DNA of 64,000 bases, from the NCBI RefSeq assembly GCF_001650735.1, contig NZ_LXVY01000044.1, positions 186,001 through 250,000 on the forward strand, read 5' to 3'. The notes beneath the pieces were generated by a model that was given only the letters and a program-made list of their open reading frames with translations, was not told the origin of the DNA and did not search any database. Each line of letters begins with the position of its first letter. Positions within the stretch are counted from its first letter, which is position 1. Positions 53,515 through 61,591 of the stretch are shown here, piece by piece. The position numbers were made by a program, and so were the translations under genes. Source of the stretch: Sphingomonas sp. TDK1. GTDB lineage: Bacteria > Pseudomonadota > Alphaproteobacteria > Sphingomonadales > Sphingomonadaceae.

Positions 53515-54836
53515 CGCACCGGTGCCAATGCTTCGGCGGCACCGGCATAGGGCACGTTGCGACCGCCATAGCGGCGCACGCGCACATTGGCCTGCTCGCC
53601 ATGCCCCGCAAACCCTTCCAGGGCGCACAGGCGCGAGCAATATTCGCCGATCAGCGCCGACGCTTCGTCGGTTTCCACGCGCTGATAGGTACAGGTCTTG
53701 AGGAATTTCCCGACCCACAGACCGCCCGTGAAGCGCGCCGCCTTTCGGGTGGGCAGCGTGTGGTTGGTCCCGATCACCTTGTCGCCATAGGCGACGTTGG
53801 TGCGCGGCCCGAGGAACAGCGCGCCATAGTTCGTCATGTTCTTCAGGAAATAGTCGGGATCCCTGGTCATCACCTGAACATGCTCGTTCGCGTAGAAATC
53901 GGCGACCTTGCACATCTCTTCATAATCGTCGCAGACGATCACCTCGCCGTAACTTTCCCAGGCGCGGGCGGCGATGTCGGCGGTCGGCAGGATGTGCAGC
54001 AGCCGCTCGATTTCGCGCAGCGTCTCCTCGGCGAGCTTGCGGCTGTTGGTGATCAGAATGGCCGGGCTGTCGGGACCATGTTCGGCCTGGCCGAGCAAAT
54101 CGGTCGCGCAGATTTCACCATCGACGCTTTCGTCGGCGATCACCATCGTCTCGGTCGGCCCCGCAAACAGATCGATGCCGACGCGCCCGAAGAGCTGGCG
54201 CTTGGCTTCGGCGACGAAGGCGTTGCCCGGCCCCACGAGCATGTCGACCTTCTCGATCGTTTCGGTTCCCAGCGCCATCGCGCCCACCGCCTGGATACCA
54301 CCCAGCGCGTAGATCGCATCGGCGCCCGCCATGGCCTGCGCGGCGACGATCGCGCGGGCAGGCTTGCCCTCGAAGGGCGGCGCGCAGGTGATGACACGTG
54401 GGACCCCCGCCACCTTCGCGGTGATGACGCTCATATGGGCGGACGCCAGCAGCGGATATTTCCCGCCCGGCACGTAACAGCCGGCCGCATTGACCGGGAT
54501 GTTCTTGTGGCCCAGCACCACGCCCGGCAGCGTCTCGACCTCGATGTCCTTCACGCTTTCCCGCTGGTATTGCGCAAAGTTTCGAACCTGCGCCTGGGCA
54601 AATTCGATGTCCTTGATCTCCTGCGCGGTCAGCGCGTTGAGGCAGTCGTCGATCTCGGCCTGCGACAGGCGATAGTCCTCGCGATCCCATCCGTCGAACT
54701 TGATCGAGAGATCCCGAACCGCGGCGTCCCCGCGGGCTTCGATATCGGCAAGCGTCGCCTCGACCGTATCCCGAACCTTTCGGTCCGCCGCCGCGCGAAC
54801 CTCGGCGCTCGTCCCGCGCTTCAAATACTCGGCCAT
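53511..54836 (-). CDS. HisD-like dehydrogenase in a catabolic operon
   Basis: A 441-residue member of the histidinol dehydrogenase family. Zinc and catalytic residues of the family are kept: GQAEHG, the Glu-His pair in YANEHVQVM, the Asp in YGDKVIGTNHTLPT, and the His in GFAGHGEQA. The N-terminus (MAEYLKRGTSAEVRAAADRK) and several blocks resemble sulfopropanediol 3-dehydrogenase-type relatives more than biosynthetic HisD, and no other histidine genes are nearby. It probably performs an NAD-dependent oxidation of an alcohol to an acid. It starts 3 bases after the ABM stop. Confidence 0.88.
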   Translation of the reverse strand: MAEYLKRGTSAEVRAAADRKVRDTVEATLADIEARGDAAVRDLSIKFDGWDREDYRLSQAEIDDCLNALTAQEIKDIEFAQAQVRNFAQYQRESVKDIEVETLPGVVLGHKNIPVNAAGCYVPGGKYPLLASAHMSVITAKVAGVPRVITCAPPFEGKPARAIVAAQAMAGADAIYALGGIQAVGAMALGTETIEKVDMLVGPGNAFVAEAKRQLFGRVGIDLFAGPTETMVIADESVDGEICATDLLGQAEHGPDSPAILITNSRKLAEETLREIERLLHILPTADIAARAWESYGEVIVCDDYEEMCKVADFYANEHVQVMTRDPDYFLKNMTNYGALFLGPRTNVAYGDKVIGTNHTLPTRKAARFTGGLWVGKFLKTCTYQRVETDEASALIGEYCSRLCALEGFAGHGEQANVRVRRYGGRNVPYAGAAEALAPVR

Positions 54837-54839
54837 GTT

Positions 54840-55142
54840 TCAACCCTGCGTTCGAGGAAGGATTTGATCGAGATGCTCGACCTCGGGCGGCGATAGGAAA
54901 AAGGGACTGACGGCCGCGCGCCAGTGCTGAAAATCGGGCGAACCGCGAAAATCGACATTATGGGCCTCGACCGACTCCCAGCCGACCAGCAGCCGATATC
55001 GGCCGGGCTTCTCGATCGAGCGATGCAACGAAAATTCGAGACAGCCGCCGCGCCAGAACAAGGGTTCCGCGCCGGCCACCGCCTGTTCGAAGTCGTCGGC
55101 CCTGGCGGGGTCGATCTCGATCTGCGCTATTTCACGGATCAT
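54840..55142 (-). CDS. Antibiotic biosynthesis monooxygenase (ABM)-domain protein
   Basis: A 100-residue ferredoxin-like ABM-fold protein (IREIAQIEIDPARADDFEQA, then YRLLVGWESVEAHNVDFRGS). Such proteins include small monooxygenases, mutarotase-like and dehydratase-like enzymes, so the reaction is open. The start overlaps the FAH-family stop by ATGA, and the HisD-like gene follows at once. It is firmly part of the four-gene operon. Confidence 0.82.
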   Translation of the reverse strand: MIREIAQIEIDPARADDFEQAVAGAEPLFWRGGCLEFSLHRSIEKPGRYRLLVGWESVEAHNVDFRGSPDFQHWRAAVSPFFLSPPEVEHLDQILPRTQG

Positions 55143-56116
55143 CGCGCCCGCACCACCTTTTGCTCGAGAATACCGAAAACGGGCGCGCCGTCGGGCTGGC
55201 GCACCTCCATCCGCACAATGTCGCCAAACGCCATGAACGCAGTGCGGGGTTGGCCCTCGTCCATCAGTTCGATGCCCCGTCGCTCGGCGATGCAGGAGGA
55301 ACCGATCTCGCGGAAATTGGCGTTGGACACCGTGCCCGAACCGATCACCGTCCCGGCACATAGCGTACGGGTGCGCGCCGCATGGGCGACGAGTTCGGGG
55401 AAGGAAGCCGACATCGGATAGCCGTTGGCGGCACCGAAGCGCGCCCCGTTCCAATCGACCAGCAGGTTCAGGTCGACCCGGCCGTCGCGCCACGCCGCGC
55501 CCAGCGCATCCGGGGTCACCGCGACCGGCGCGATACCGCAGGGCGGCTTGGCCTGTACCCACCCGAAACCGGTTCGCATCTCGATGGGCGCGATCTTGCG
55601 CAGCGACCAGTCGTTGATCTGCACCACCAGACGAATATGCGCGGCGGCTGCCTCGGCGGACGTCCCCATCGGCACTTCGTCGACGATGACGCCGAACTCC
55701 CCCTCGAAGTCGATCCCGTCCTCTTCCGAGGCGAACGGGACCTCGTCGCGCGGGCCGTAGAAATGGTCCGATACGCCCTGGTACATGAGCGGGCGATCGA
55801 TCGGCGTCGGATCCAGGCCGAACACCTTCGCCATCAGTTCGCCGTGGCAGTCATATGCCGAACCGTCGAGCCATTGCCAGGCACGCGGCAGCGGCGCCAT
55901 CGCCGCCGCCTGGTCAAAGGGCACGGCGCCCTCGGCATCGCCATTTTCCAGCGCATCCGCCAGCGCATGCAGCGCGGGCGCGGCCGTCGCCCACTGATCC
56001 AACGCTTGTTGCAGCGTCCCCGCGACATCGCTCGCCGCCACGGTGCGGGTCAGGTCGCGCGAAACGACCACCAGCTGCCCATCGCGCGTTCCATCACGCA
56101 GTGTCGCAAGCCTCAT
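55139..56116 (-). CDS. Fumarylacetoacetate hydrolase family protein
   Basis: A 325-residue member of the FAH family. The metal-binding acidic pattern is seen in DFEGEFGVIVDEVPMG, and the segments VVQINDWSLR and GTVIGSGTVSNANF are typical. Relatives hydrolyse or decarboxylate 2,4-dioxo acids. It is first in the FAH-ABM-HisD-SDR operon and divergent from a TonB receptor gene 693 bases away. The set suggests breakdown of an imported sugar acid or aromatic-derived compound to a dioxo acid that this enzyme cleaves. Confidence 0.9.
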   Translation of the reverse strand: MRLATLRDGTRDGQLVVVSRDLTRTVAASDVAGTLQQALDQWATAAPALHALADALENGDAEGAVPFDQAAAMAPLPRAWQWLDGSAYDCHGELMAKVFGLDPTPIDRPLMYQGVSDHFYGPRDEVPFASEEDGIDFEGEFGVIVDEVPMGTSAEAAAAHIRLVVQINDWSLRKIAPIEMRTGFGWVQAKPPCGIAPVAVTPDALGAAWRDGRVDLNLLVDWNGARFGAANGYPMSASFPELVAHAARTRTLCAGTVIGSGTVSNANFREIGSSCIAERRGIELMDEGQPRTAFMAFGDIVRMEVRQPDGAPVFGILEQKVVRAR

Positions 56117-56373
56117 CGGACCTCTCCCATATCATGGCGCCTCCGCCCTTCGTCCGCCGGCACGCAACCCCGATCGGCCCCGCCCGGCGCTTCAGGCAAA
56201 GTCGTCGCCCTCGGACGGACGCCGTCGGGCAAGAGGCGAAGGGTGCTTTTTGCCCCTCGGCGGCCGGCGAGAGCCCATCGACATGCAGACCATGTCTTCA
56301 GCCTTGCCGCACACCGCATGACACGATCCGACTTAGCAGAGCAGCGGCACCGCGCAAGCAATAATGCATACGG

Positions 56374-56388
56374 TTGCACGCCGTGCAA
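56374..56388. promoter_or_regulatory. 15-base palindrome, candidate operator
   Basis: TTGCACGCCGTGCAA has perfect 7-base arms around one central C. It lies 258 bases upstream of the FAH-family start, in the divergent region. Confidence 0.45.
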
Positions 56389-56706
56389 GGCCTTGGGAGA
56401 GGCCGGATATCGAGAGTCACGGGCGGTCCCGCCCGCTCCGAAGGACCCTCTTCCCGATCCTATTTCCCCGGCGGAAGGGTTCGGACGAACAAACTATCAA
56501 TTGCTGCAGCGGCCGAACCACTGGCCGATAGGCGCGGAAATTGGCGATATTCCTTGAAGCGTATAGCGCCGGCGGCAGCGCGCACATCCTCGGCGCGCCT
56601 CTTGCCGCCAGCGCAAGGTTCCGTTTTCGGGCCGCGCCCTAAGAAGCCGGCAGGCCGCGCGCGCAGCCACACGCGCAGACCCGCTATTATAATATTTATA
56701 TCACCG

Positions 56707-56728
56707 GAAATTTTTCTGCATACGTATG
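56707..56728. promoter_or_regulatory. AT-rich motif pair upstream of receptor
   Basis: GAAATTTTTCTG (56707-56718) is directly followed by the palindrome CATACGTATG (56719-56728), 81-102 bases upstream of the receptor start. Both words (the first exactly, the second as ATACGTAT) also occur upstream of the large receptor at 51411-51550. Confidence 0.4.
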
Positions 56729-56808
56729 ATTCCGAGCCGCCTTTGTAAGGTTTGACAGCCATCTCGCGTTACCTCCGCCTGCAAGCAAATGAACTGCGGG
56801 AGGATTGC

Positions 56809-59322
56809 ATGAAAGTGGCATTACTAGCGTCAGTGGCGTTTCTGGTCGTTTCCAATCCCGGCTTGGCCGAGTCGGTTACGCCGAACACGCCGCCCCCGGC
56901 GGACGCGAACGACAAACAGACCCCGCAATCCGCCAAAAAGGTCGTCTTCTCCACCGGCGTCGCGAAAGGGCGCGACCTGCTCGACAGCGCCATCTCCACC
57001 AGCGCGATGGACGAGGATCGGGTTGCGGAAATCGGCGGGCGCACACTGGCAGAAGTGCTGCGCACCGTGCCAGGGCTTCGCGTGGAAGACTCCGGCAATG
57101 GCGGCCACGCCAACTATACCATTCGCGGGTTGCCGCTCGCCGGCACGGGCTCCAAATGGCTGCAGTTCCAGGAGGACGGGCTGCCGGTTCTCGAATTCGG
57201 CGATTTTGTCGAGCTCTTCAACGACATGCTGGTCCGCCCCGATCTGAACCTCGCGCGGATCGAGTCGATCCGCGGCGGGTCGGCATCGACGTTCGCCTCC
57301 AATTCTCCCGGCGGCGTCATCAACTTCATCTCCAAGACGGGAGAAGAGGAAGGCGGCACGATCCAGCTCAGCACCGGAATCGGCGACTACGACAGCAAGC
57401 GCGGCGATTTCGAATATGGCGGTCGCCTGTCGAGCAATCTGCGCTTTCACCTGGGCGGCTATTACCGGAGCGGCGCGGGTGCGCGCGACGCCGCCGCCAG
57501 CGGCCTCCATGGCGGACAGGTGAAGCTGAACGTCACCCGCGAGTTCGCGAACGGCTATGTTCGCCTGAACGCGAAGCTGCTCGACGATCGCGAGGCCAAT
57601 TATGTCGCCGGACCGATGCGGGTGACCGGCAGCGATTCGGACCCGACCTACACGCCGATCGCGGGCTTCGACCCGCGGGTGAACAACACCATCTCGAAGA
57701 ACTTGCCCGCCGTGCTCAGCGTCGGCGTCGATCCGAGGATCGTGCGCGGCGAATTGTCTCAGGCGTGGCGCGTCAAATCCGCGGCGCTTGGCCTGGAAGC
57801 CAAGTTCGACATCGCCGCATGGACGTTCTTCAATCGCATGCGCTACAGCAGCAATAGCAGCCGCGTCGGCGGCGCCACACCGGTGCTGGTGACGTCCGCG
57901 CCGGCGCTGGCGGCGCTCTTCGGCGGCCCGGGTGCGCAGTTCAGCTTCGCCACCGGCCCGCGCGCCGGCGAGACCATCACCAACGCCGCGACGCTGAACG
58001 GCAATGGCCTAGCCGCCTATACGGCGCTGCTGAACGGCGGGAGCCCCAAGGCCGATTATTTCGTCAACGATTTCCGCGCATCGCGCGTCTGGAAGGTTGG
58101 CGGCGGCGATCTGACCCTGACCGGCGGGGTGTACAAATCCCTGCAGAATTTCACCACGATCCTGTCGATGGACGTGGCGTATCAGGATTTCGCCGGACCG
58201 AACTCCGCGCTGCTGGATCTTCGTACCGCCGGCGGAGTGAAACTGACCCAAGGCGGCATTGCGGCGTTCAGCACCTTCCCGTTCACGGCGATCAGCAATC
58301 GCTACGCGGACGTCGACTATGACATCACCGCCCCCTACGGCTCGCTGAACTTCCACAAGGGTCGTTTGTCGATCGGCGGCAGCGTCCGCTACGACCGCGG
58401 CAGCGTGAAAGGGCAGCGCTTCGGCACCGAGCTGGGGGGCGGTCGTACGCGCTGGCGTCCGATCGACATCAACGGCGATGGTGTCATCAGCATACCGGAA
58501 CAGGTAGCGGACGGGATCCAGGCGGATCAGCCCGCCCCCATCGATTATCGCTATCATTATGTAAGCTATTCGATGGGCGTGAACTTCCGCATCGCGGACG
58601 ATCTCGCGGTGTTCGCCCGCTACAGCAAGGGCGCCCGCGCGCTTGCCGACACGCTCTATTTCACCCCGATCATCAACGCCGTCACCGGCAAGCCCGCGAG
58701 CAACAAGGACACGTACGACCCCGTTCGCCAGGCCGAAGCCGGCGTAAAGTTCCGCACCGATGCGCTGACGCTGAACCTGACGGCATTCCTGGCCAAGACC
58801 GCAGAGCAGAACTTCCAGATCAAGGCCGGCGCGAACGGTGTGCTGGCGGTCGAGCCGTTCCAGCGCAGCTACCGCACCTATGGTGCAGAATTCGAGGGCA
58901 GCTACCAGCACGGTCCGTTCAGCCTCACGGCGGCCGCGACCTATACCCATGCCGAAATCCAGAACGACAGCACCGACGCGACGCTCGCCGGCAATACGCC
59001 GCGGCATCAGCCCAGCCTGATCGCGCAGGCGATGCCGGTGGTGGACCTCGGTCCCGTCACCTTCGGCTCCTCGGTCGTCTACACCGGTTCGAGCTATGGA
59101 CAGGATGTCAACAAGCTGAAAATGCAGGCCTTCACTACGGTCAACGCGTTCATCGAATATCGACCGATCGAACGGATCACCTTCTCGGTGAACGGCAGCA
59201 ACCTGTTCAATACCCTCGGCGTGACCGAAACTACCCAGGGTTCCATTCCCGCGGACGGGATCGTCAACGCCCGGGTCATCAACGGCCGCACGCTATCGGC
59301 CGCGATGCGCCTCCGCTTCTAA
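56809..59322 (+). CDS. TonB-dependent receptor with EF-hand-like loop
   Basis: An 837-residue outer-membrane receptor. Signal peptide MKVALLASVAFLVVSNPGLA, a plug (LAEVLRTVPGLRVEDSGNGG, IRGLPLAGTGSKWLQFQEDG, RIESIRGGSASTFASNSPGG) and a barrel ending in LSAAMRLRF are clear. There is no STN domain. At about residues 553-564 the barrel carries DINGDGVISIPE, a full EF-hand calcium loop pattern. The gene is divergent from the FAH-ABM-HisD-SDR operon and probably imports that pathway's substrate. GGGAGGATTGC precedes the ATG at 56809. A strong terminator follows. Confidence 0.92.
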   Translation: MKVALLASVAFLVVSNPGLAESVTPNTPPPADANDKQTPQSAKKVVFSTGVAKGRDLLDSAISTSAMDEDRVAEIGGRTLAEVLRTVPGLRVEDSGNGGHANYTIRGLPLAGTGSKWLQFQEDGLPVLEFGDFVELFNDMLVRPDLNLARIESIRGGSASTFASNSPGGVINFISKTGEEEGGTIQLSTGIGDYDSKRGDFEYGGRLSSNLRFHLGGYYRSGAGARDAAASGLHGGQVKLNVTREFANGYVRLNAKLLDDREANYVAGPMRVTGSDSDPTYTPIAGFDPRVNNTISKNLPAVLSVGVDPRIVRGELSQAWRVKSAALGLEAKFDIAAWTFFNRMRYSSNSSRVGGATPVLVTSAPALAALFGGPGAQFSFATGPRAGETITNAATLNGNGLAAYTALLNGGSPKADYFVNDFRASRVWKVGGGDLTLTGGVYKSLQNFTTILSMDVAYQDFAGPNSALLDLRTAGGVKLTQGGIAAFSTFPFTAISNRYADVDYDITAPYGSLNFHKGRLSIGGSVRYDRGSVKGQRFGTELGGGRTRWRPIDINGDGVISIPEQVADGIQADQPAPIDYRYHYVSYSMGVNFRIADDLAVFARYSKGARALADTLYFTPIINAVTGKPASNKDTYDPVRQAEAGVKFRTDALTLNLTAFLAKTAEQNFQIKAGANGVLAVEPFQRSYRTYGAEFEGSYQHGPFSLTAAATYTHAEIQNDSTDATLAGNTPRHQPSLIAQAMPVVDLGPVTFGSSVVYTGSSYGQDVNKLKMQAFTTVNAFIEYRPIERITFSVNGSNLFNTLGVTETTQGSIPADGIVNARVINGRTLSAAMRLRF

Positions 59323-59345
59323 GATCTCTATCGAACACCCCCGAG

Positions 59346-59377
59346 ACGGCCCTGCGGGAACCAAACCGCAGGGCCGT
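59346..59377 (+). terminator. Intrinsic terminator after the receptor gene
   Basis: ACGGCCCTGCGG (59346-59357) and CCGCAGGGCCGT (59366-59377) are perfect 12-base arms with an 8-base loop, followed by TTCG. It lies 23 bases past the receptor stop. Confidence 0.8.
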
Positions 59378-59394
59378 TTCGTCGGTGCACCAGG

Positions 59395-59547
59395 TTACAG
59401 ACGACAGAGCGCGACGCCATGCGCCATGGCGAAGGTCCAGGGGGAAGGCGCGACCTTGGTCGCCTGGGGTGCGATCGGCGGACACGGCACCGCGGTCGAC
59501 GCGGAGGCCGGCGGTGCGGTTTTGGGGCCGGTGGTCGCAGCTACCAT
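59395..59547 (-). CDS. Possible small protein, doubtful
   Basis: A 50-residue frame (MVAATTGPKTAPPASASTAV... ending VALCRL) with a well-placed GAGGAG ribosome site and high G/C at third codon positions. It lies 182 bases downstream of the Rieske oxygenase gene on the same strand. I recognise no family. An 82-residue plus-strand frame from 59426 also has protein-like composition, so the coding strand is not settled. Confidence 0.25.
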   Translation of the reverse strand: MVAATTGPKTAPPASASTAVPCPPIAPQATKVAPSPWTFAMAHGVALCRL

Positions 59548-59729
59548 CTCAAAGCTCCTCTCGTGGATGAGCGGCTTGTGGTCCCCTGCCTGCGCCGGGG
59601 CCGCCGCTTCTTCCATATGTATGCACTCCGAGCGCATCGATGAAAAGCGATCGTCTTCTGACGATCCGTTCTAAATGCGGACGGCGCACGCAGCCGGCTG
59701 TGCCCAGCCGGCCGTGCTTCACCGAACCA

Positions 59730-60761
59730 TCAGGCCGGCACCGCCGCCACTTCGCGCGCGCGCATCGATTCCAGCATCCGCCGTGCGCGCGTGCCACCCT
59801 GGTCGATGCCCAGCGACAGGGGCTTCTCCTGCCAGAAATCGCGCCCGCGCACATTCGCATAGGCGGCCTCGATGATCGGCTTGTCTTCCTGATCGAACGC
59901 CTCGCGGAACAGCGCGGTCAGCATCGCGTCCACCTCGGGATTGTCGAGATCGTTCCCGCGCGTCGACGACCAGAAATAGTGGGTGGTGTGCTCGTCCGCG
60001 GGGGTGAGAATATGGGCCTGCGGCACTTCGAACCCGGCCTCGCGCCCCGCGCCGTGCGGGGCGACGCCGACGTTGAGCCGCATCGAGGCCGGCGCGTTCC
60101 AGCGCATGTCCAGCCAGTGATCGACGCGCGCCTCCGGCGGAAACGCCCCTTGCGCCGCGAGCGGCGGGGCGATGTTCGGCATCCACCAGTTCGAATGCAG
60201 CGTATCGCCGTCCACCTCCACCTTGTGCGTGCCGGCGAAGATCACGCCACCCCCGGCGAAGGTTCCCCGGTGCACGAACTCGATGTGCGAGAGATCGAGC
60301 AGATTGTCGGTCCCATATTCGTAATTGGCCTGCATCAACGTGTAGCCGCGGATGGTGCGGCTGTGCGGCGAGTCCGGCACGAACGCGAAGTCTGGAATCA
60401 ACGCCGGATCGGCATCCTCGCGTGCCCCGCCCCACAGCCAGACGATGTCGTCGCGTTCCTCGACGGCGAAGGCGGCGACGTCGGAGCCGGCGGGAATGCG
60501 TGCGGAGAAGGGGTTGTGCACGCATTTGCCTTCCGGGGAGAAGGTGAGGCCGTGATATCCGCAAACGACATTGTCGCCGTCGCGCCCGCCGCGCGAGAGC
60601 GGCGCAAAGCGATGCGGGCAGCGATCCTGCAGCGCCGCCAGCGTGCCGTCCTGTTTGCGGAACAGGAAGATGGGCTTGTCGAGAATCTTTCGCGAAAGGC
60701 CGGCATCGCCGACTTCCTCGGCCCAGCCCGCCATATACCAGGCGTTGCGCAACCAGCTCAT
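59730..60761 (-). CDS. Rieske oxygenase large subunit, VanA-like
   Basis: A 343-residue aromatic ring-hydroxylating oxygenase of the vanillate O-demethylase type. The Rieske [2Fe-2S] ligands are Cys48-x-His50 (RCPHRF) and Cys67-x2-His70 (CGYHG). The mononuclear iron motif DNLLDLSHIEFVH provides the bridging Asp156, His159 and His164. Such enzymes remove methyl groups from methoxy-aromatics or hydroxylate related substrates. No reductase of the VanB type adjoins it. The start at 60761 uses an AGGAG site that lies inside a perfect 41-base palindrome, and a TetR gene lies just upstream on the same strand. Confidence 0.92.
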   Translation of the reverse strand: MSWLRNAWYMAGWAEEVGDAGLSRKILDKPIFLFRKQDGTLAALQDRCPHRFAPLSRGGRDGDNVVCGYHGLTFSPEGKCVHNPFSARIPAGSDVAAFAVEERDDIVWLWGGAREDADPALIPDFAFVPDSPHSRTIRGYTLMQANYEYGTDNLLDLSHIEFVHRGTFAGGGVIFAGTHKVEVDGDTLHSNWWMPNIAPPLAAQGAFPPEARVDHWLDMRWNAPASMRLNVGVAPHGAGREAGFEVPQAHILTPADEHTTHYFWSSTRGNDLDNPEVDAMLTALFREAFDQEDKPIIEAAYANVRGRDFWQEKPLSLGIDQGGTRARRMLESMRAREVAAVPA

Positions 60762-60767
60762 CTCACT

Positions 60768-60808
60768 CTCCTATTTTATATGTACCGATGGTACATATAA
60801 AATAGGAG
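60768..60808. promoter_or_regulatory. Perfect 41-base palindrome in the Rieske gene leader
   Basis: Arms 60768-60786 and 60790-60808 are perfect 19-base reverse complements with the 3-base spacer GAT. It lies between the TetR stop and the Rieske start. The proximal arm on the minus strand includes the AGGAG used as ribosome site. It is an obvious candidate operator for the adjacent TetR protein. Confidence 0.75.
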
Positions 60809-60816
60809 TCAGGCTG

Positions 60817-61473
60817 TCAATCGTGCAGGGCGGCCTCGATCCCCGGCAGCAACAGGTCCAGCGCCCGCCCGACCCGCGCGTCGATCGTCGCCTGCTCGAC
60901 TGCCGCCGTCTCGAGGCCGAGAACGGCGCGCTCATGCAAGCCGGCCCGGATCGCGTGGAGAATCTGGTCCGCCATGTCCGCAAAGGCGGCGGTCTCGCGC
61001 TTCGTCGGCGCCGCGTGCCCGCGCAGGAACGCGGCGATGGCGTCGACCAGGACGCGGTGGCCGTGATCGTAGAATGCCGCAGCCGTACCCGGCTCGCGCA
61101 CGCCGATCGCGACGACCGCGCGGTAGAGCTTGAGCGAGGCGGGGAGCATGTAGAAGCGCAGCACGCCGCCCAGCACCTGCCGGAGCCCGTCCGCCAACGG
61201 CAGGCTGGCCGTCTCGGGATCGGCGAAGCGCAGCAGGGCCATGGCGCCTTCCACCTCCTGGTCGATCGCCGCGGAGATCAGGCCATCCCGACCGCCGAAA
61301 TATTTGACGAGCGTCGCCTTCGATCCGCCGGAAAGCCGCAGAACCTCGTTGACGCTCATGCTTTCCACGCCACGCTCGGCGATCAGCGTCCGCGCATGAT
61401 GCACCATGGCGGCGCAGCGGGCTTCGGCGGCCTGTTGCTTGGCATTGGGGTTGGGACGCGCTGGCTTCGACAA
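60817..61473 (-). CDS. TetR-family transcription regulator
   Basis: A 218-residue regulator. The N-terminal helix-turn-helix is MSVNEVLRLSGGSKATLVKY followed by FGGRDGL. The C-terminal part is the ligand/dimer domain. I use the TTG at 61473 because GGAG lies 8 bases upstream and it keeps the usual basic lead (SKPARPNPNAKQQAAEAR); the next ATG at 61407 would cut close to the DNA-binding domain. It is between the ferredoxin reductase and Rieske genes, all on the minus strand. The long palindrome just after its stop is probably its target. Confidence 0.88.
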   Translation of the reverse strand: MSKPARPNPNAKQQAAEARCAAMVHHARTLIAERGVESMSVNEVLRLSGGSKATLVKYFGGRDGLISAAIDQEVEGAMALLRFADPETASLPLADGLRQVLGGVLRFYMLPASLKLYRAVVAIGVREPGTAAAFYDHGHRVLVDAIAAFLRGHAAPTKRETAAFADMADQILHAIRAGLHERAVLGLETAAVEQATIDARVGRALDLLLPGIEAALHD

Positions 61474-61591
61474 GGATGAGGCTCCGGAAGGGAGGCGCCG
61501 TCTTGCCGCCTGGATCCCGGGTCCGCAAGCGAAGCGGCAGCGCCGCGCCGCCGCTGCCGATCCACGTCCGTGGCGGTCCCGCTGATGCCGC

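Larger units (their letters stand above)
56117..56808. other. Divergent promoter region, FAH operon and receptor
   Basis: 692 bases with no supported gene. It contains the palindrome at 56374-56388, an AT-rich tract at 56680-56735, the repeated word GAAATTTTTCTG at 56707-56718 and the palindrome CATACGTATG at 56719-56728. Confidence 0.6.
59323..59729. other. Spacer between receptor and Rieske oxygenase genes
   Basis: 407 bases between convergent genes. It holds the receptor terminator and one weakly supported small reading frame on the minus strand; otherwise I see nothing. Confidence 0.5.

Noticed and set aside
53511..54836. Histidinol dehydrogenase as part of histidine biosynthesis
   Set aside because: No other his genes are nearby; it is coupled to FAH, ABM and SDR genes and resembles catabolic relatives of the family.
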